DNA from: Mycoplasmatota bacterium
GTDB lineage: Bacteria > Bacillota_I > Bacilli_A > Acholeplasmatales > Acholeplasmataceae
NCBI GenBank assembly: GCA_024650045.1
Contig: JANKMU010000002.1
Span: forward strand, 104,061 to 168,060
Length of the DNA: 64,000 bases
Reading direction: 5' to 3'
This document shows, piece by piece, positions 52,552 through 61,811 of the stretch; within the stretch, counting starts at the first letter, position 1, and each line of letters begins with the position of its first letter. The notes beneath the pieces are model-generated. The model searched no databases. It was given only the letters and a program-made list of their open reading frames with translations, and was not told the DNA's origin. A program made the position numbers and the translations under genes.

Positions 52552-52583
52552 TGTATCTATATTTATTCTTGACGAGGTGAAAC

Positions 52584-53801
52584 ATGGAAAAAAGGACAAT
52601 TTGGCTAATTTCAAAATATGCTTCACCTCCATCATATGGAGTTGGATCAAGACTTTATTATATTGCAAAAGAGTTTAGCAAAAGTGATAATAATGTATTG
52701 CTTATTAGTTCAGATTCTAATCATTTAGCAACTTACCCGGTCACAGATTCAACATACAACATTGAGCACTTGGGTCAATTAAAACACTTATGGATTAAGA
52801 CATATAAGTATAAAAGAAGTTCATCATTTAAACGTTTTTTAAGTTGGATTGATTTTGACATCAAGTTATTCAAATCAAAAAAATTTCTCAATGAAATACC
52901 TGATATTGTTGTTGTTTCATCACTCTCACTCACATCAATAATTTTCGGGTTACATCTCAAAAAAAAATACAATTGCAAATTGGTATTTGAGATAAGAGAT
53001 ATTTATCCTCTTACACTGACTGAAGAATTAGGGTTTAGTAAAAAACACCTAATTGTTCGTTTATTAGGAAGAATTGAAAGAGAAGGATATCGTAAAGCTG
53101 ATTTAATAGTTGGTACAATGCCGAATTTAACAGAACATGTTAAGCAAATAACTAAAGAAAACAAGAAGGTTTTCTATTCTCCTCTCGGAATTCCCAAAAT
53201 TTGGGAGAACGAATTGGTCTATAATCATTCAGTAGATTTACTTTTTCCAAAAAGAAAATTTGTTGTTGGTTATGCAGGGAGTATGGGCAAATCGAACTCT
53301 TTAGACTCGTACATTATTGCTATTAAAAAATGCTCAGTTTATCATAAAAACATCCATTTTGTGCTAGTTGGATCAGGAGAGTTGAGAGAGTCTTATATTG
53401 AACAATTAAGTGGATGCAAAAATGTTACTTTTGGTCCACGTATTAAACAAGAAGAGATACCCTTTTTTCTTAGCAAATGTGATTTGTTGTATTTATCAAC
53501 ACACAAATCCATGGTGTGGAAATATGGTCAATCCATGAATAAAATGATAGATTACATGATGTCTGGAAAGCCAATCATTGCTTCTTATGATGGATATCAA
53601 TCTATGATAAACGAAGCAAATTCTGGTGTTTATATACCCGCTAATGATTCAGAATCTATAATAAAGACAATTGTATATTTTTTCAAATTACCATTGAAAA
53701 AAAAGTTAGAATATGGGGAAAATGGCAAAAAATGGGTTTTGCTAAATCATAACTACCAGAGTATTGCACAGAATTACCTAAGTAAAATAAAGAGTATATG
53801 A
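52584..53801 (+). CDS. GT4 glycosyltransferase, WbuB-like
   Basis: The 405-residue product begins IWLISKYASPPSYGVGSRLYYIAKEF, the WbuB-type nucleotide-sugar transferase start (WbuB adds N-acetyl-L-fucosamine). The GT-B C-terminal domain has VGYAGSMGKSNSLDSY, FGPRIKQEEIPFFLSKCDLLY and the KYGQSMNKMIDYMMSGKPIIASYDG nucleotide-binding stretch. GAGGTGA is the ribosome site. Likely cytoplasmic at the membrane face; sugar unknown. Confidence 0.88.
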   Translation: MEKRTIWLISKYASPPSYGVGSRLYYIAKEFSKSDNNVLLISSDSNHLATYPVTDSTYNIEHLGQLKHLWIKTYKYKRSSSFKRFLSWIDFDIKLFKSKKFLNEIPDIVVVSSLSLTSIIFGLHLKKKYNCKLVFEIRDIYPLTLTEELGFSKKHLIVRLLGRIEREGYRKADLIVGTMPNLTEHVKQITKENKKVFYSPLGIPKIWENELVYNHSVDLLFPKRKFVVGYAGSMGKSNSLDSYIIAIKKCSVYHKNIHFVLVGSGELRESYIEQLSGCKNVTFGPRIKQEEIPFFLSKCDLLYLSTHKSMVWKYGQSMNKMIDYMMSGKPIIASYDGYQSMINEANSGVYIPANDSESIIKTIVYFFKLPLKKKLEYGENGKKWVLLNHNYQSIAQNYLSKIKSI

Positions 53802-53852
53802 TAAGGCAAATATAGAAAAATATTTAGATAAATATAGGAGTTGATTTAACAA

Positions 53853-54956
53853 ATGAAGATATGCCATATGACCATTCTACATCCAAGATTCGATATAAGA
53901 ATATTTATGAAAGAATGTGTGTCTTTATCTAAAGCAGGTAATGATGTTATATTATTAGTAAATGACAACATAGATAATGAAGTGAAAAATGGAGTGAAAA
54001 TAATATCAATCAAGAAGCCTTTTAGAACACGATTTCATAGATTCTTTTTTAACTCTGCAGGTAGAAAAATATTTAATGAGGCAAAAAAATTGAATGCCGA
54101 TGTATATCATTTCCATGACCCTGAACTCATAAGAATTGGTATAAAATTAAAGAAAATCGGATTTAAGGTTATCTATGATTCTCATGAAGATGTGCCAAGA
54201 CAAATCCATGTAAAAGAGTGGATTCCCAAAATTTTACGATATCCGATTTCATTCTTTTTTGAAATATATGAGAACAAATCCTGTGAAAAGTTTGATGCTA
54301 TAATTGTACCAACCCCCCACTTAAAAGAAAGATTTAAAAATGTAAGTAGATATGTTTATGAAGTATGCAATTTCCCATCTATAGATGATTTTGAACGTTC
54401 AGGTGTAGTATATTCTAACAAAAATGATGGAATATATGTTGGCGATTTGTCAAGAACACGAGGAATACAGCAAATAGCTTTAGCATCGCAGAAAGCTGGT
54501 TTAGGACTAAAACTTTGCGGGAATTTTCATTCGAAAAACCTCAAAGTTTATTTGAGCAATAACTTTGATAATGTCAAGTATAAGGGATATCTTAGTCGAA
54601 CAGAAATTGCTCAAGAAATTACAAGTTCAAGCATGGGTTTTGTTACACTTTTGAACACAGCAAATGATTCGTATTCATACCCAATAAAAATGTTTGAATA
54701 CATGGCCGCAGGAATACCTGTTATCGCATCAAACTTTGATGTATATAAATCAATTATCGAGGAACACGATTGTGGGATTTGTGTTGATCCGACTAATGTA
54801 AATGATATACTAAAAGCAATTGATATCATAAAAAACGACTATGATACTGCATATCGGTTTAGTTTAAATGGTCAATTAGCAATAAAGAATTTTTTCAACT
54901 GGGAGAATCAATCTTTAGTTCTATTACAATGCTATGAGGAAATTTACAATAACTAA
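53853..54956 (+). CDS. GT4 glycosyltransferase
   Basis: The 367-residue product has the GT-B fold pattern: MTILHPRFDIRIFMKECVSLSKAG, DVYHFHDPELI, IYDSHEDVP and the C-terminal YVGDLSRTRGIQQIALA with SYPIKMFEYMAAGIPVIASNF for the nucleotide sugar (E-x7-E type). AGGAGTTGA supports the start. Donor and acceptor unknown. Confidence 0.88.
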   Translation: MKICHMTILHPRFDIRIFMKECVSLSKAGNDVILLVNDNIDNEVKNGVKIISIKKPFRTRFHRFFFNSAGRKIFNEAKKLNADVYHFHDPELIRIGIKLKKIGFKVIYDSHEDVPRQIHVKEWIPKILRYPISFFFEIYENKSCEKFDAIIVPTPHLKERFKNVSRYVYEVCNFPSIDDFERSGVVYSNKNDGIYVGDLSRTRGIQQIALASQKAGLGLKLCGNFHSKNLKVYLSNNFDNVKYKGYLSRTEIAQEITSSSMGFVTLLNTANDSYSYPIKMFEYMAAGIPVIASNFDVYKSIIEEHDCGICVDPTNVNDILKAIDIIKNDYDTAYRFSLNGQLAIKNFFNWENQSLVLLQCYEEIYNN

Positions 54957-55002
54957 ATGCCAGTGATTTTTATTAATATGGGTTGCATTTTTGGAGGAAA
55001 TA

Positions 55003-56154
55003 ATGTACGTTTTAATTGTAAGTAGAGGATATCCAACAGATAAAGATTATATCAATGGTGTGTTTGAATTTGATCAAGCTCTAGCACTATCAAAAAATGG
55101 ACTCAAAATAGTTTTAATAGTTTTAGATTTAAGATCTATTAGACACATTCGAAAATATGGGTTTTACAATGATTCAAGAAACGGAATCGAAATTGAGGTT
55201 GCAAGTTTCCCTATCGGTATGCTAAGTAGAAAAATCTACTTCATTTTTGGCAAAAAAGTTTTGCAAGTGCTTTTTGAAAAGACACTAAAAAAGTATGGAA
55301 ATCCTGATGTTATTCATAGCCATTTTGTGAATATAGGTTATTTATGTGCTAAGGCTTTAAAAAAATACGATATTCCTATTGTGCATACTGAACACTCATC
55401 TTTGATTCATACAACTAATATTAGCAAACAAACATGGAAGCTTGCGGATTATACCTACCAAAAATCTAATCTATTAATTACTGTCAGTGAATCCTTAAAA
55501 CAGTCAATTGTTCAAAATTTTCACAAAAAATCAACTGTAATAAATAATATTGTTGATACAGAATTATTCTATTACAGACCTGACATAGTCAAATTTGATT
55601 TTTTTACATTCATATCTGTTGGTAGTTTAACAAAAAATAAAAGAATGGATTTACTAATATCAAGTTTTGCTAAATCAAATCTATACAAAATGAATTGTAG
55701 ATTAATCATCATAGGAGATGGTCCAGAAAAAAGGTCGCTGCAAAAGCAAATTAGTTTACTGAGTATGGAAAGTTACATTGATCTGCTTGGTGCTAAAAGC
55801 AGACTTGAGGTTGGAGGTCTGTTAGCCAAATCAAACTGTTTTATTCTTTTATCAGTTTCGGAGACTTTTGGTGTTTCTTTTATTGAGGCACATGCGTCTG
55901 GGTTACCAGTAATAAGTACAAAGTCTGGTGGACCAGAGTTCTTCATTAATTCTAGTAATGGTATTATTGTAGAAAGTGATAATGCAAATGACATTTCAGA
56001 TACTATGAGATACATTCATGAAAATGTCAACTCCTATAATCCATCCAATATCTCTAGTAGATCCAAAGCAATGTTTTCAAGTGGTAAAATATCTTCAAAG
56101 TTGCTATTAGCATATAATAAACTTTTGGTTGAAAGGAAGAAAGCAGATGAATAA
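55003..56154 (+). CDS. GT4 glycosyltransferase
   Basis: The 383-residue product begins YVLIVSRGYPTDKDYINGVFEFDQALAL, a frequent start of O-antigen GT4 enzymes, and has HSHFVNIGYL, HTEHSSLI and the C-terminal SVGSLTKNKRMDLLI with SETFGVSFIEAHASGLPVIS. The ATG at 55003 is chosen over 54991 because GGAGGAAA (54993-55000) precedes it. It overlaps the next gene by eight bases. Confidence 0.88.
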   Translation: MYVLIVSRGYPTDKDYINGVFEFDQALALSKNGLKIVLIVLDLRSIRHIRKYGFYNDSRNGIEIEVASFPIGMLSRKIYFIFGKKVLQVLFEKTLKKYGNPDVIHSHFVNIGYLCAKALKKYDIPIVHTEHSSLIHTTNISKQTWKLADYTYQKSNLLITVSESLKQSIVQNFHKKSTVINNIVDTELFYYRPDIVKFDFFTFISVGSLTKNKRMDLLISSFAKSNLYKMNCRLIIIGDGPEKRSLQKQISLLSMESYIDLLGAKSRLEVGGLLAKSNCFILLSVSETFGVSFIEAHASGLPVISTKSGGPEFFINSSNGIIVESDNANDISDTMRYIHENVNSYNPSNISSRSKAMFSSGKISSKLLLAYNKLLVERKKADE

Positions 56155-57430
56155 AAAAATAGTTTTTGTTTCGATATTTGCTTCTTTTTTAGCAGCACAA
56201 GTTTTTACTATGCAATTAGTTAATTTTAGATTATCTATTTTTAGGGTAGCGATAATTCTGTCTGTATTCTTATTTTTATACTTTGTTTTCATGAAAAATG
56301 TGAAAATTAGTAGCACTTTTTTTTCAACTCGAAACTTTTCATTATTGTTTATGATTTTTTGGTTTGCTTACTCGTCTTTAAGTTTAATCTGGGTCAAGAA
56401 TTTCAACTTAGCTTTGATAAATATGTATTTCTTAGGAATTGGTGTTATTACGGTAATCTTATATAAGTTTTATTTTAGAGATAAACGAGATTTTAAAAAA
56501 GTGTTTGCTATTCTTACTTTTTCTGTACTCATTAATAATCTAATTGGATGGTATGAAGTTATCTCAAAAAACTATATTTTTTTGACAGCATTTAATGCAA
56601 ATTATTACTCATCTATTTCGCAAAGAATTCCTATTTCTATGATGGGTAATCCTAATGATTTCGCATTATTAACAATATTTGGATTATCAATTTCGATACC
56701 TCTAATTAAGTTGAGTATAAACAGAATATATTTATTGCTCTCATATTTATTTTTGACATCTAATATTATATTGTTATTTTTAACATACTCCAGATCGAGT
56801 TTACTGGGGGCTATAGTAATTGGATTATTTTATCTACTCGCGAATTTTTACAAAACACGAACTAGAGTATTTCTTTCTTTTATTATTGCAATGATTGTAT
56901 TTTTAATATTTGTTTTTACACCTCTCATCTACACACGTTTCATTTTCTTTCTAGATTTTGATTTTAATGCAAATTTTCTTAACTCAGAATTAATTCGGAT
57001 AAATCTAATGAAAAACGGGTTTCATATTCTTAATTTAACCTATGGATTTGGAACAGGACCAGGAAATTTAGAATATTGGATTTCAACATATTCTATATAT
57101 CCCACAAGAGGAATAACTAGTATGCACAATTGGTGGTTGGAAATACTAGTAACATATGGGTTGTTGATTTTTATTCTTTATTTATTGTTTTATTTTAATC
57201 TAGTAAAAAACTTATGGAAGGTGCATTCAAGGGTTATTGATAAGTTTACGCGTGAGTTTGCTAATGGGTTATTATTTTTCATGCTAGCATTCACAATATC
57301 AAGTTTTGGGTCTAGCTCTAACTTTAACAAAGAATGGCTTTGGGTTATATGGGGAATTTGTATTGCCTTTCAAGGTTATACTCATCGAATCATATATGCA
57401 ATTAGTAGTAGAATCGAGGTAATAACATGA
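56147..57430 (+). CDS. wzy: Wzy-type polysaccharide polymerase / O-antigen ligase-like protein
   Basis: The 427-residue product has about 11 membrane segments and a large extracellular loop near residues 280-320 with GFGTGPGNLEYWISTYS and MHNWWLEILVTYG, the pattern of the Wzy_C/WaaL family, whose loop His and Arg are needed for activity. It lies among glycosyltransferases and next to a flippase, so polymerase is the more probable function. The start at 56147 has GGAAG eight bases before; a TTG at 56129 is inside the previous gene. Confidence 0.8.
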   Translation: MNKKIVFVSIFASFLAAQVFTMQLVNFRLSIFRVAIILSVFLFLYFVFMKNVKISSTFFSTRNFSLLFMIFWFAYSSLSLIWVKNFNLALINMYFLGIGVITVILYKFYFRDKRDFKKVFAILTFSVLINNLIGWYEVISKNYIFLTAFNANYYSSISQRIPISMMGNPNDFALLTIFGLSISIPLIKLSINRIYLLLSYLFLTSNIILLFLTYSRSSLLGAIVIGLFYLLANFYKTRTRVFLSFIIAMIVFLIFVFTPLIYTRFIFFLDFDFNANFLNSELIRINLMKNGFHILNLTYGFGTGPGNLEYWISTYSIYPTRGITSMHNWWLEILVTYGLLIFILYLLFYFNLVKNLWKVHSRVIDKFTREFANGLLFFMLAFTISSFGSSSNFNKEWLWVIWGICIAFQGYTHRIIYAISSRIEVIT

Positions 57431-58668
57431 AAAACATAATTGTATTATCTCATTTAGGTTTGTGGTCCATGGATAATAAAAAAGGTGCCCCTTCCTTTTA
57501 TAAAACAATTGAGGCATATGTCCGAAGTGGTTGGAATGTATCATTAGTTCAACCTTCCGACATGGAAAACAAATCAATCGATTTAATTGGATTGAAGATA
57601 TTTCAGTTTCAATCTAAACATAGTAAATTGGAAAATATTCGTTTTTTGGGAAGTGTTTCAAAGATTATTTCTGGATATTCAAGATTAAGATCAATGATGA
57701 AAGTAGCAAAAAAACTTATAATTTCGAGTCGAAAACAGACAATCATTTACAGCTATGAAGTTCATTCAGTGAGAGCAGGCAAAATTCTCTCGAAAAAATA
57801 TAATCTCCCTTTAATAACTAGATTTCAAGGAACCATCTTAACTAATGTTAACAAAACCTTTGTTAATAAGTTGCGATATTATCCCCACTTTAGTGCACTT
57901 AAAACAGCTGCAGATCTAGTGATAATGACAAATGATGGTACTCAAGGTGATAAAGTATTAAAAGAAATAGGTAATAATTCAGATAATATTAAGTTTTGGA
58001 TTAATGGTGTTGATAAATGTGATTATAAATACACAGATGAAATGAAGATAAATCATTTAAAAAGAAATTTAGGTATAGGAAACGAAGACTATGTTTTGTT
58101 GACTGTATCAAGACTTGTTTCTTGGAAAAGAGTAGATAGAGCGATTTATAGCTGTTATAAAGCTAAGGAAAAAATTGAGAATATAAAGTTGATAATAGTT
58201 GGTGATGGTTCCGATAGAGAGAAACTAAGAAAATATGCAACTAACCTCGGCATCACAAACAATGTAATTTTCGTTGGTGCTGTGAATCATGAAGATGTAA
58301 AATTGTATTTAAAACTATGTAATGTTTTTATGTCCTTATACGATTTAAGTAATGTTGGTAATCCACTTCTTGAAGCTATGTCTTGTGGTTGTGCAATAAT
58401 AACTTTAGATGTTGGTGATACGAAAAAATTCATAACAGATTACAATAATGGGTTATTAGTTGAATTATCGAATATTGAAGTTGTAAGCGATAAAATAATT
58501 GAGCTTTTTACTGACAATGCATTATTAAACATGTTAAAAGGAAATGCAAAGGAATATTCTGATAGTTTTCTCTGGACATGGAATGAAAGAATGGATGCAG
58601 AACTTAATACTGTAAGTGAATTGTATATTGATTGGTTTGGAAGAGGATATCATGACAATGAATCTTGA
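57427..58668 (+). CDS. GT4 glycosyltransferase
   Basis: The 413-residue product has the GT-B pattern: LSHLGLWSMDNKKGAPSFYKTIEAYVRSGW at the N-terminus and the C-terminal LTVSRLVSWKRVDRAIYSCYKA, KLIIVGDGSDREKL, and NVGNPLLEAMSCGCAIITLD as nucleotide-sugar loop. It overlaps the wzy stop by four bases (ATGA) and the flippase gene by 17, so it is clearly part of the operon. Confidence 0.88.
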   Translation: MKNIIVLSHLGLWSMDNKKGAPSFYKTIEAYVRSGWNVSLVQPSDMENKSIDLIGLKIFQFQSKHSKLENIRFLGSVSKIISGYSRLRSMMKVAKKLIISSRKQTIIYSYEVHSVRAGKILSKKYNLPLITRFQGTILTNVNKTFVNKLRYYPHFSALKTAADLVIMTNDGTQGDKVLKEIGNNSDNIKFWINGVDKCDYKYTDEMKINHLKRNLGIGNEDYVLLTVSRLVSWKRVDRAIYSCYKAKEKIENIKLIIVGDGSDREKLRKYATNLGITNNVIFVGAVNHEDVKLYLKLCNVFMSLYDLSNVGNPLLEAMSCGCAIITLDVGDTKKFITDYNNGLLVELSNIEVVSDKIIELFTDNALLNMLKGNAKEYSDSFLWTWNERMDAELNTVSELYIDWFGRGYHDNES

Positions 58669-60130
58669 TACAAACACTGTTGGTAATGATGCTTTAAAAC
58701 TTACACTATCTAAGTTCATAACTTTAGCTATATCAATTGTAAGTGCTATGCTTTTATCAAGGTTTAGAACATTAGAAGAATTTGGTACATATTCACAAAT
58801 TTTACTTGTTATCAATATATCTACAGTTGTAATTACTCTAGGATTGCCTAATAGCATAAATTATTTCTTATCAAGGGCTGAGAATCAAGAAGAACGCGTC
58901 AAATTCTTGTCTATTTATTACAGTTTTTCACTATTTCTAGGAATTACAACGGGTTTGGTACTAATCCTAAGTGCTGAATTGATAAGCATTCGATTTAACA
59001 ACCCATATATCATGTCATTTATTTTTGTTTTCGCACTATTCCCAACAGCTAAAATTGTACTATCGAGCATCGAGAATGTTTTGATAGTATATAAAAAGAC
59101 AAATCTCATTATGTCATTTAGAATACTAAATAGCATATTTCTACTAGCATCAATATTTATAATTGAATGGCTAGAAATGGGATTTCGTGAATATATGATT
59201 TCTTTTGTAGTCATCGAACTGATTTTCTCAATTTCTGTATATTATATTGTTTTTAATTTAAGTGGAAGAATTAAAGTTAATCTGGATTTTGCATATTTAA
59301 AAACTATTCTTAAGTTTTCTCTTCCCATAGGTTTTGCATCTATCATTGGTGTTGTCAGTGTAGAGCTAGACAAACTTATTATAAATATATTTTTTTCTGT
59401 TGAAGAAGCTGCAATTTATGCTAATGCAGCAAGAGAAATGCCTGTTACAATAATCTCAATATCATTGACTGCAGTGCTGATGCCTAAACTTGTAATCTTA
59501 CTGAAGAGTAATAAAATAAGTGGCGCCATTAAGTTATGGAATAGTAGTATTATAATTTCATATACATTCATTTGTTTTTTCTCTATTGGTTTGTTTGTTT
59601 TTGCACCTGATGTTATAGCATTATTGTACTCAAGTAAGTATCTTCCAGGGGTGAAAGTGTTTAGAATATACAGTATTATACTTTTACTGAGGGTTACATA
59701 TTTTGGTATAATATTAAATTCAATTGGTAAGACAAAATTCATTTTATATAGTTCACTGATTTCTCTTTTATTAAATGTTGTTTTGAGTATTGGATTGTAT
59801 TATGTATTCGGATATATTGGTCCAGCAATTGCTACATTGACCTCATTACTTTTAGTACAATTACTTCAGTTATCTATAACATGCAGAACAATTAATATTC
59901 GATTTAGGGCAATTATGCCATGGCGAGATATTGCTAGAATTACAGCCTATAATATTATCTTAGGTTTGATCTTTTATTTTTTAAAAACAATTTCTAGCAT
60001 TGAACTTACGAATAGTAGTCTTATTGAATCAATACTATTAGGTTTTATATGGGGTATAATAATCTTTGCAATAGAGTTTAAAAGAATTAAAGCAACTTGG
60101 GTATTATTAAATTCACCATCTGGTTTCTGA
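58652..60130 (+). CDS. wzx: Wzx-type polysaccharide flippase (MOP superfamily)
   Basis: Moves undecaprenyl-linked repeat units across the membrane. The 492-residue product has 12-14 predicted membrane segments with ALKLTLSKFITLAISIVSAMLLSRFRTLEEFG at the N-terminus, the typical start of PST transporters, and SRFRTLEEFGTYSQ, the usual loop. The start at 58652 has AGAGGAT upstream; a second ATG lies six bases on. Last intact gene before the decayed acyltransferase. Confidence 0.9.
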   Translation: MTMNLDTNTVGNDALKLTLSKFITLAISIVSAMLLSRFRTLEEFGTYSQILLVINISTVVITLGLPNSINYFLSRAENQEERVKFLSIYYSFSLFLGITTGLVLILSAELISIRFNNPYIMSFIFVFALFPTAKIVLSSIENVLIVYKKTNLIMSFRILNSIFLLASIFIIEWLEMGFREYMISFVVIELIFSISVYYIVFNLSGRIKVNLDFAYLKTILKFSLPIGFASIIGVVSVELDKLIINIFFSVEEAAIYANAAREMPVTIISISLTAVLMPKLVILLKSNKISGAIKLWNSSIIISYTFICFFSIGLFVFAPDVIALLYSSKYLPGVKVFRIYSIILLLRVTYFGIILNSIGKTKFILYSSLISLLLNVVLSIGLYYVFGYIGPAIATLTSLLLVQLLQLSITCRTINIRFRAIMPWRDIARITAYNIILGLIFYFLKTISSIELTNSSLIESILLGFIWGIIIFAIEFKRIKATWVLLNSPSGF

Positions 60131-60219
60131 ATAAATAGGTTTAAACTATAAATTTAAAGAACTAAACTATAGACTCACTATTTCGATGCACCTAATAACG
60201 CACAAGAAACTATTCTTTC

Positions 60220-60695
60220 ATAAGTCGATGTTTCAACTATCAATATTCATTATATTCAATCTAGTACATTTATTATGATTGGCAGAGTTTAGATTTTTTA
60301 AAAAGTTGATATTTTGAAATTGCGATTATTGTTTGTAGGTCAATTGTAGGTGTGTATTATTATTTTTGATGAATTATAAAAAAAGATTCCACCCTGTATT
60401 TCATTAAGGACACATCGATTTGTTGTAGAAAGAATGTGGATTTTCTCAAATGTTGGATTGCAAACATCAAATCACAATCCTCCCACACTAGAAGAACATA
60501 TACCCTCAAAATGTATTACTATTGGTAAAATGTAGGATAGACATGGATAATGTCTTACCCTAAAGTTAACTTAAGTTTCCACTTAAATGTTAGAGCAATT
60601 TCTAATGTAACTCAAAGTTTCAAAGTAAGACAGTTGTGATTGCAGGAGTTCCTGCTAGAAAAATCAAGAATATTATAATGGAAAGTAGTGATTAA
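60220..60695 (+). pseudogene. Decayed left-handed beta-helix sugar acyltransferase
   Basis: No intact frame, but parts match hexapeptide acyltransferases in order. In frame from 60389 to 60535 there is IFSNVGLQTS, then HNPPTLEEHIPSKCITIGK, cut by TAG; the following frame reads RIDMDNVLP where WIGMxxxVLP is expected, with several stops; the C-terminus TVVIAGVPARKIKN ends at 60695 in that second frame. At least one frameshift and four stops. N-terminal border uncertain. Confidence 0.75.
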
Positions 60696-60698
60696 AGC

Positions 60699-61811
60699 AT
60701 GAAGATATTAACAGTAATTGGTGCAAGACCTCAGTTTATTAAAGCAGCATCTTTTTCTGAATTATTTAGAAAGAATAATACTGAAATCCTAGTACATACT
60801 GGGCAACACTATGATTTTGAGATGTCGGAATTATTATTTTCGGAGCTTAAATTGCCTAAACCCGATTACAATTTAAACGTTGGTTCTCGAAATCATGGTG
60901 AGCAAATCGCAAAAATGCTTGAAGAAATAGAAAAAATATTATATATCGAAAAGCCACAAGGAGTTCTTCTATATGGTGACACAAATTCTACTTTAGCAGG
61001 TGCTTTAGCAGCTAGTAAACTTAATATACCGATTTTTCACATAGAAGCTGGTTTGCGCAGTTATAATAAAAAAATGCCTGAAGAACAGAATCGTATTATC
61101 ACAGATCATTTATCCTCTTTACTTTTTTGTCCAACTCAAACAGCTGTTGATAATCTAAAAAGAGAAGGTTTAAGTGAAGGTGTAATATATACTGGTGATA
61201 TAATGTACGATGCTATACTAAGGAACATGAAGATATCCCAAGAGAAATACTCTTTCAATAAAGGAATAGAAGAGATAATCTACAACTCATTAAAAAGATC
61301 TGACTGTTTATTTAAAGAAGATGATTACTATCTTGCAACAATACATCGAGCTGAAAACACCGATGATCGTGTTAAACTTAAAAAAATTATTGAGTCGTTT
61401 GATAAAATGAACAAGATTGTAGTTATGCCCATCCATCCGAGAACTAGAAACATATTGGATAAAATGAATATTAAAACTCAAAACATAATATTTGTAAAAC
61501 CTGTAGGCTATTTACTAATGTTGTATTTGATATCTAAATCATGCATGGTAATTACCGATTCAGGGGGAGTTCAAAAAGAAGCCTTCCTTTTAAATAAACC
61601 ATGTACTACATTACGAGATGAAACTGAATGGGTTGAAACACTAAAAAACAATTGGAACGCGCTATGTTCTATTAAACAGAAAACTATAATAGATTTGGTT
61701 CAGAGAGATACAAGACATCTAAAAATATCAGAAAAAAGTGTTTTTGGAAATGGAAATACCACTGAAATCATAGTCAATTCAATAATAAAATACGGAGGTA
61801 ATAGTAAATGA
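60699..61811 (+). CDS. wecB: UDP-HexNAc 2-epimerase, WecB/WbpI family
   Basis: Non-hydrolysing 2-epimerase, 370 residues, with TVIGARPQFIKAASFS, VHTGQHYDFEMSE, GDTNSTLAGALAA, HIEAGLRSYNKKMPEEQNRIITDH and the C-terminal TDSGGVQKEAF, DETEWVE. The family includes WecB (UDP-GlcNAc to UDP-ManNAc) and WbpI (UDP-GlcNAc3NAcA to ManNAc3NAcA). The neighbouring 6-dehydrogenase and WbpB-like oxidoreductase favour WbpI. It starts three bases after the decayed acyltransferase. Confidence 0.9.
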   Translation: MKILTVIGARPQFIKAASFSELFRKNNTEILVHTGQHYDFEMSELLFSELKLPKPDYNLNVGSRNHGEQIAKMLEEIEKILYIEKPQGVLLYGDTNSTLAGALAASKLNIPIFHIEAGLRSYNKKMPEEQNRIITDHLSSLLFCPTQTAVDNLKREGLSEGVIYTGDIMYDAILRNMKISQEKYSFNKGIEEIIYNSLKRSDCLFKEDDYYLATIHRAENTDDRVKLKKIIESFDKMNKIVVMPIHPRTRNILDKMNIKTQNIIFVKPVGYLLMLYLISKSCMVITDSGGVQKEAFLLNKPCTTLRDETEWVETLKNNWNALCSIKQKTIIDLVQRDTRHLKISEKSVFGNGNTTEIIVNSIIKYGGNSK

